DNA of 64,000 nucleotides, taken from Vibrio methylphosphonaticus (GTDB taxonomy: Bacteria; Pseudomonadota; Gammaproteobacteria; Enterobacterales; Vibrionaceae). The stretch spans positions 16,431 to 80,430 of the forward strand of contig NZ_JAMKMS010000021.1 in assembly GCF_023634655.1 (NCBI RefSeq), in the 5' to 3' direction. This document shows positions 59,841-64,000 of the stretch, in pieces; position 1 is the stretch's first letter, and each line of letters begins with the position of its first letter. Under the pieces are notes generated by a model. The model had not been told where the DNA came from and made no database searches. It was given only the letters and a program-made list of their open reading frames with translations. The position numbers and the translations under genes were made by a program.

Positions 59841-61706
59841 ATGTCTCAATCCCTTATACCTAATATCATTCAGTTTATTGCTCAAATCGATCCATTCGAT
59901 AAGATTCCAAAAGAAGCACTGCGTGAACTGGCGTTCAATGTACAAATTACTTATTTGAACAAGGGAGACACGGTTGATTTAGATGAGGAGGGCAAAGAAA
60001 AATCCCTCTATATCGTGCGAACAGGGTCAATGGAACAAAGAAAATCCGATGGCGTGCTTAGAGCGCGATTAGGATCTGAGGATTTATTTGGTTTTACCTT
60101 CCTGGATAACGACCAAGGCAACAATGAACGTTACCACGCGATTGCCATAGAAAACACCCTGCTTTACTTGATCCCCCATTCCGCACTGCAATCACTTTTT
60201 AAAACGTTTCCTGCGTGCGCAGAGCACTTCGCCTCACAAGCCCAAATTCGCCTTCAATCGGCATTAGATGTCGTTTGGTCGAATAAAGAAAAAGGACTCT
60301 TTATTCGGAAAGTTGAAGATGTCGCCAGTGGTCGAGTTGCAGTGGTAACAGCCGATCAAACGATACAAGAAGTTGCTCACGAAATGCGTATTGTCAAACG
60401 AACTTCTTGTGCGGTTATATACGAAAATGACACTATCGTGGGGCTTATTACCGACCGGGATATGACAAAACGTGTTATCGCTCAACGGGTCAGTATAGAT
60501 GAACCAATCTCGTCAGTGATGACACACTCTCCTCTTACTATTAAGCCTGATGATCTGGTTTTACACGCTGCATCCGTCATGATGCAGTTTAACATTCGCA
60601 ACTTACCCATAGTAAAAAACAACAAGGTTATCGGTCTTTTAACCACTTCTCACCTTGTTCAAAACCATCGGGTTCAAGCGATCTTTTTGATCGAGAAAAT
60701 TAAATACGCGGGTAGCGTTAAATCGCTGGGGAGCTTTACGGCCGAGCGCCAAGCGATATTCGAAGCATTGGTCGAAGGTAAAGTCAGTCCAGAAACCATC
60801 GGCAAAGTAATGACCATGATTATGGATGCCTACACTCGACGCCTGATTCAGATTGCTATCGATAAGTTAGGGCCACCGCCGTGCGATTTTTCTTGGATAG
60901 TTGCAGGCTCTCATGCGCGCAATGAAGTCCATATGCTTTCAGACCAAGATAGTGCGATTGTTTTGGCCGATAATTCGACTAAAAATGACCGGATTTATTT
61001 CCAACACTTGGCGAACCTCGTGACCACAGGCCTAGCCAGTTGCGGTTTCCCGCTTTGCCCAGGTGATTACATGGCATCGACCTCAAAATGGTGCCAACCG
61101 CTCAGTGTCTGGAAGCACTACTATAAAAAATGGGTGGCGAGTCCGGAGTATGAACGATTACTGAACATCAGTGTATTTTTAGAGATACGCACGATTTACG
61201 GCAATAGTGAATATGAAACAATCCTTCGAGACGAAATGCATTCAAATATTCACAAAAACCGCGAATTCCTGAGTACGTTGGTCCGTGACGCCGTCAATAC
61301 TCAGCCACCACTCGGTATATTCAATAAGCTTGTACTTGAAAAGTCGGGGGAAAATAAAAAAACGCTCAATGTTAAGAAATACGCCATCAACCTCATCATT
61401 GACTTGGCTCGGATCTATGGCCTATCAGTTGAGAGTGACGTCTCCGCAACCGATGAAAGATTCGCTGCAGCGCACGAAAAAGGCATGTTGAGTGAGGACG
61501 CAATGAAAAATATATTGGGCGCCTATCAGTTCATCTTATCGTTTAGATTTGCGCATCAGCTCGAAGCTCTCAAAAAAGGGCAAATTCCTGACAATCACAT
61601 CAACCCTGATACATTTGGCAGTTTTGAACGCGCACACTTAAAAGACGCGTTTAGGATTATTGCGGATCTTCAAGATGCTGCAAAAGTGCGATTTGGGAGT
61701 CGATAA
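59841..61706 (+). CDS. cNMP-binding/CBS/nucleotidyltransferase-like (DUF294) signalling protein
   Basis: The 621-residue protein has an N-terminal cyclic-nucleotide-binding-like domain (about 10-140), a pair of CBS domains (about 165-285: VGLITDRDMTKRV, VIGLLTTSHLV), and a nucleotidyltransferase-type domain. The last carries GSHARNEVHMLSDQDSAIVL near 355-375, the GS-x-x-R-x-E...D-x-D pattern of GlnD-like proteins. A helical C-terminal region (DUF294) follows. Relatives are linked to regulation of acetate or other permeases. It overlaps the exonuclease gene by one base, a conserved pairing as I recall. Confidence 0.85.
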   Translation: MSQSLIPNIIQFIAQIDPFDKIPKEALRELAFNVQITYLNKGDTVDLDEEGKEKSLYIVRTGSMEQRKSDGVLRARLGSEDLFGFTFLDNDQGNNERYHAIAIENTLLYLIPHSALQSLFKTFPACAEHFASQAQIRLQSALDVVWSNKEKGLFIRKVEDVASGRVAVVTADQTIQEVAHEMRIVKRTSCAVIYENDTIVGLITDRDMTKRVIAQRVSIDEPISSVMTHSPLTIKPDDLVLHAASVMMQFNIRNLPIVKNNKVIGLLTTSHLVQNHRVQAIFLIEKIKYAGSVKSLGSFTAERQAIFEALVEGKVSPETIGKVMTMIMDAYTRRLIQIAIDKLGPPPCDFSWIVAGSHARNEVHMLSDQDSAIVLADNSTKNDRIYFQHLANLVTTGLASCGFPLCPGDYMASTSKWCQPLSVWKHYYKKWVASPEYERLLNISVFLEIRTIYGNSEYETILRDEMHSNIHKNREFLSTLVRDAVNTQPPLGIFNKLVLEKSGENKKTLNVKKYAINLIIDLARIYGLSVESDVSATDERFAAAHEKGMLSEDAMKNILGAYQFILSFRFAHQLEALKKGQIPDNHINPDTFGSFERAHLKDAFRIIADLQDAAKVRFGSR

Positions 61707-62422
61707 TGAAACAGCTTCTCGATTACTTTCATCCGTTACAGCGTTTAAATAGACAGCGTAAGAACTATCTATCGACCACACGAGTGCCTAAAGTTTTCTA
61801 CGAATTACTCAATCAACCGACTCCCGAAATCACTGACCTAGCTAAAGACAGTGAGTATATTGTATTGGATTTAGAAACAACGGGGCTGGATAGCGAAGAT
61901 GACCGTATTCTCTCAATAGGATGGGTGGAGGTTTCACAAGGTAAAGTTGACCTTTCAACTGCGCATCACCTATATATCGATGAAGTATCCCAGATTAACC
62001 CCGAAACCGCAGTTATTAACCATATTACGCCGCAAATGCTGTCTGATGGGGTGTCGCTTCACGATGCTATGATGACGTTTTTTAATGCCGCTCGAGGTAA
62101 GCTCATTGTCGCCCACGCGTGTATTGTCGAAGAAAATTTTATTAATCGCTATTTGCACACCAGTTTTCATATTCAAAACCTTCCGCTTATTTGGATTGAT
62201 ACGCTTTGCCTTGAGAAATCGATGCTCAAAGCAATTAATCAGCATGAAGATGCTGACGTCACGCTAAGCGGTACCAGGGAGCGCTACCACTTGCCGGAAT
62301 ATAATGGGCACAACGCCTTAGCAGATGCTATTTCGACTGCAGAATTACTGCTTGTGCAGAAAAAAAGATTAACCGCGCGAAAAGAAGTGACAATTGGTCA
62401 CCTCTATCGCCTAAGCCATTGA
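61706..62422 (+). CDS. DnaQ-like 3'-5' exonuclease family protein
   Basis: The 238-residue protein has the Exo I motif VLDLETTGLD near residue 51 and Exo III as HNALADAISTAEL near 210. Exo II is unusual: VAHACIVEENFINRYL, where most DEDDh enzymes have H-N-x-x-F-D, so the middle acidic residue position may be altered. It is co-translated with the CBS/nucleotidyltransferase protein (one-base overlap), suggesting a two-protein system handling nucleotides or small RNA. No link to alginate is evident apart from position. Confidence 0.83.
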   Translation: MKQLLDYFHPLQRLNRQRKNYLSTTRVPKVFYELLNQPTPEITDLAKDSEYIVLDLETTGLDSEDDRILSIGWVEVSQGKVDLSTAHHLYIDEVSQINPETAVINHITPQMLSDGVSLHDAMMTFFNAARGKLIVAHACIVEENFINRYLHTSFHIQNLPLIWIDTLCLEKSMLKAINQHEDADVTLSGTRERYHLPEYNGHNALADAISTAELLLVQKKRLTARKEVTIGHLYRLSH

Positions 62423-62570
62423 TAGTAACTATACATGGAAGTTGTTTTTCATACACAGATCAAAAAACTGAGTTAACACGACACTTTTGCAACATTGGGG
62501 ATTGATTAAAAGTAATCAGGCGTATATGCTATCCCCAATTAATCATACAATAGTATATTTGGAGTTAGAC
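62423..62570. promoter_or_regulatory. Upstream region of dehR
   Basis: It contains TTAATCATACAAT at 62539-62551, with the TACAAT half of the locus motif, then GGAG as ribosome binding site before the ATG at 62571. Confidence 0.45.
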
Positions 62571-63449
62571 ATGACTAAACCTGTCATTGGTTTCATCGGC
62601 CTTGGTCTTATGGGCGGCAACATGGTTGAGAACTTACAAAACCGTGATTACCAAGTAAACGTAATGGATCTTAACGCTGACGCAGTAGCTGCTTGTGTTG
62701 CTCGTGGTGCTAAAGCTCCTGCAACAGCTAAAGAGCTAGCTGAAAACTCAGACATCGTAATGCTATGTCTAACCACTTCTGAAGTTGTTGAAAAAGTCGT
62801 TTACGGCGAAGAAGGTATCTTAGCTGGTATCAAACAAGGCGCGACGCTTATTGACTTCGGTACTTCTATTCCAGCTTCTACACGTAAGATTGGTGCAGCT
62901 CTAGCAGAGAAAGGCGCTGGTATGATTGACGCTCCTTTAGGTCGTACTCCAGCTCACGCAAAAGATGGCCTACTAAACATCATGGCTGCTGGTGATACAG
63001 ATACGTTTGCTAAAGTTAAGCCTGTTCTTGAAGATCAAGGCGAAAACGTGTTCTACCTAGGTGCACTAGGTGCGGGCCACGTAACTAAGCTTGTGAACAA
63101 CTTCATGGGTATGACTACTGTTGCAACTATGTCTCAAGCATTTGCTGTTGCAAAAATGTCAGGTGTTGATGGTCAACAATTGTTTGACATCATGTCTGCT
63201 GGTCCATCTAACTCACCATTCATGCAGTTCTGTAAGTTCTACGCTGTAGATGGCGAAGAAAAATTGGGCTTCTCTGTAGCAAACGCTAACAAAGATCTAG
63301 GTTACTTCCTTGAGCTTGTTAAAGACTTAGGTACAGAGTCACTAATTGCTGAAGGTACTTCAAAAAGCTTACAAGCAGCTGTTGATGCTGGCTTGGGTCA
63401 AAATGACGTACCAGTAATCTTTGACTACTTTTCTAAATTAGAGAAGTAA
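62571..63449 (+). CDS. dehR: DEH reductase, 3-hydroxyisobutyrate dehydrogenase family (DehR-like)
   Basis: The 292-residue protein has a Rossmann start GFIGLGLMGGNM (5-16). It has DAPLGRTPAHAKDG near 120 (the substrate-binding serine/glycine loop varies from usual HIBADH) and the catalytic Lys in GHVTKLVNNFMG near 167-177. DehR-type enzymes reduce 4-deoxy-L-erythro-5-hexoseulose uronate to KDG with NAD(P)H. Codon use is very biased, as in highly expressed genes. The frame opens earlier, but the ATG at 62571 has GGAG seven bases ahead. It is separated from the other alginate genes by a regulator and the exonuclease pair. Cofactor choice is not read here. Confidence 0.85.
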   Translation: MTKPVIGFIGLGLMGGNMVENLQNRDYQVNVMDLNADAVAACVARGAKAPATAKELAENSDIVMLCLTTSEVVEKVVYGEEGILAGIKQGATLIDFGTSIPASTRKIGAALAEKGAGMIDAPLGRTPAHAKDGLLNIMAAGDTDTFAKVKPVLEDQGENVFYLGALGAGHVTKLVNNFMGMTTVATMSQAFAVAKMSGVDGQQLFDIMSAGPSNSPFMQFCKFYAVDGEEKLGFSVANANKDLGYFLELVKDLGTESLIAEGTSKSLQAAVDAGLGQNDVPVIFDYFSKLEK

Positions 63450-64000
63450 TCATTCTGTCTCCTACTTTATACAAACGGTCAAACCTTTGTATAAAGTAGG
63501 GACTTTTCATGCCACAACCCGACATTTCTTCTCTCTTCAATTTTTTAATATTCGACTTAATTTTCAAGCCGCTTTATTTATTCATCTTGTTGTGTCCGCA
63601 ATTTATCAAATCACTCGTTAGTTACACTCGTTATTATTCGGTTATCGCTATTAGTCGTTATAAATACTAACCTCTTATGGGTTGTCATTCCCCTTGGTTA
63701 CTAATCTCTATACTGACATTTTTCGATATTATTAACTCTATATTGTGAAAACGAGTAAATAGCCACTCTTAGTACCTAGCTGTATGTTTACTTATAACAT
63801 TCCACATCTGCCGTTTTCTCAATATAATCTTCGAGTCGGCCCATATCCTAATAAGCCTAGTCCCGCTAAGCTTAATCATCATAGACTTAATCATTATAAA
63901 ACTTAGTCAGCACAAACATAGTCAGAGTAAACGTAACCAACATAAGTTTGGTTACTATAAACCTCTTCATGAGAATCCTAGTCACTGCATACTAGTCACT
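63450..64000. other. AT-rich region at the window end, no gene supported
   Basis: It begins with the dehR terminator. A 53-codon hydrophobic frame starts at 63509 (MPQPDISSLFNFLIF) with AGGGA nearby, but that site is part of the terminator stem and the composition is not convincing. The rest has many TAGTC and TTAATCAT-like words and no readable gene. Confidence 0.4.
63461..63507 (+). terminator. Terminator after dehR
   Basis: CCTACTTTATACAAA and TTTGTATAAAGTAGG form a perfect 15-base stem with a ten-base loop, followed by GACTTTT. Confidence 0.75.

Noticed and set aside
59841..62422. Considered the CBS/exonuclease pair as a defence system
   Set aside because: No effector such as a toxin or membrane protein; domains fit housekeeping signalling better.
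63509..63670. 53-codon hydrophobic ORF after dehR
   Set aside because: Its only Shine-Dalgarno-like bases belong to the dehR terminator, and the region is AT-rich enough to give hydrophobic frames by chance.
63671..64000. Repeated TAGTC/TTAATCAT-like words at the window end, considered as a repeat or CRISPR-like array
   Set aside because: Spacing is irregular and copies are short and imperfect; no array structure.

Overview
The window looks like a chromosomal segment of a marine gammaproteobacterium of the Vibrionaceae, inferred from gene content: a LamB-type porin, NhaD, SstT, a DUF2057 protein, a DUF3080 lipoprotein, a cold-shock gene with a long leader, and above all an alginate-oligomer catabolism locus of the kind known from Vibrio splendidus. 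Base composition is moderate and even. I saw no rRNA, tRNA, insertion sequence, prophage or CRISPR array.

Positions 1-42300 are mostly housekeeping and accessory genes in short units. (a) A truncated LamB-type porin and a divergent GlgX-type debranching enzyme share an intergenic region with MalT-like boxes. (b) Next come a CACHE sensor with a degenerate GGDEF domain, a LysR regulator, an outer-membrane beta-barrel, a PACE efflux pump, a DUF2057 protein, an SGNH esterase, a DASS anion transporter, an alpha/beta hydrolase with a TetR regulator, and an AEC permease. (c) thiM-thiE lead into a nuclease-like gene of unknown role. (d) Then NhaD, a Ca-binding-type lipoprotein, LysR plus isochorismatase, a MocR regulator divergent from an FMN-binding protein, an acyltransferase, a nitroreductase, a DUF3080 lipoprotein and a CspA paralogue. 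(e) Then a LysR/NTF2-like pair, katA, a CtlX-like hydrolase, an ABC exporter, a Sco/PCuAC copper-delivery operon, an RsgA-type GTPase with an elaborate leader, and SstT.

Positions 42368-63449 hold the alginate locus. Two SSS-family transporters (ToaA- and ToaB-like) would import unsaturated oligo-alginate. A PL15 lyase (OalA-like) and two tandem PL17 lyases (OalB/OalC-like) would cut it to unsaturated monouronates, and KdgF helps linearise these to DEH. A 3-hydroxyisobutyrate-dehydrogenase-like DehR, and perhaps an SDR enzyme, reduces DEH to KDG. KdgK and Eda then give pyruvate and glyceraldehyde-3-phosphate. Two paralogous FadR/GntR regulators are encoded divergently inside the locus. A recurring palindrome, ATTGTANTACAAT, lies in front of oalA, toaA, kdgF, oalB and the SDR gene, with weaker copies before the regulators and dehR, so it is a good candidate for their operator. 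A MATE transporter and a CBS/nucleotidyltransferase plus exonuclease pair are less expected passengers.

Smaller items include short genes with good ribosome binding sites (25935-26102, 31736-31918, 32167-32265), a leader peptide followed by a three-stem RNA before the RsgA-type gene, matching operators on both sides of tetR, and several intergenic tandem repeats of 7-8 bp. All calls come from reading the sequence; no database search was run.
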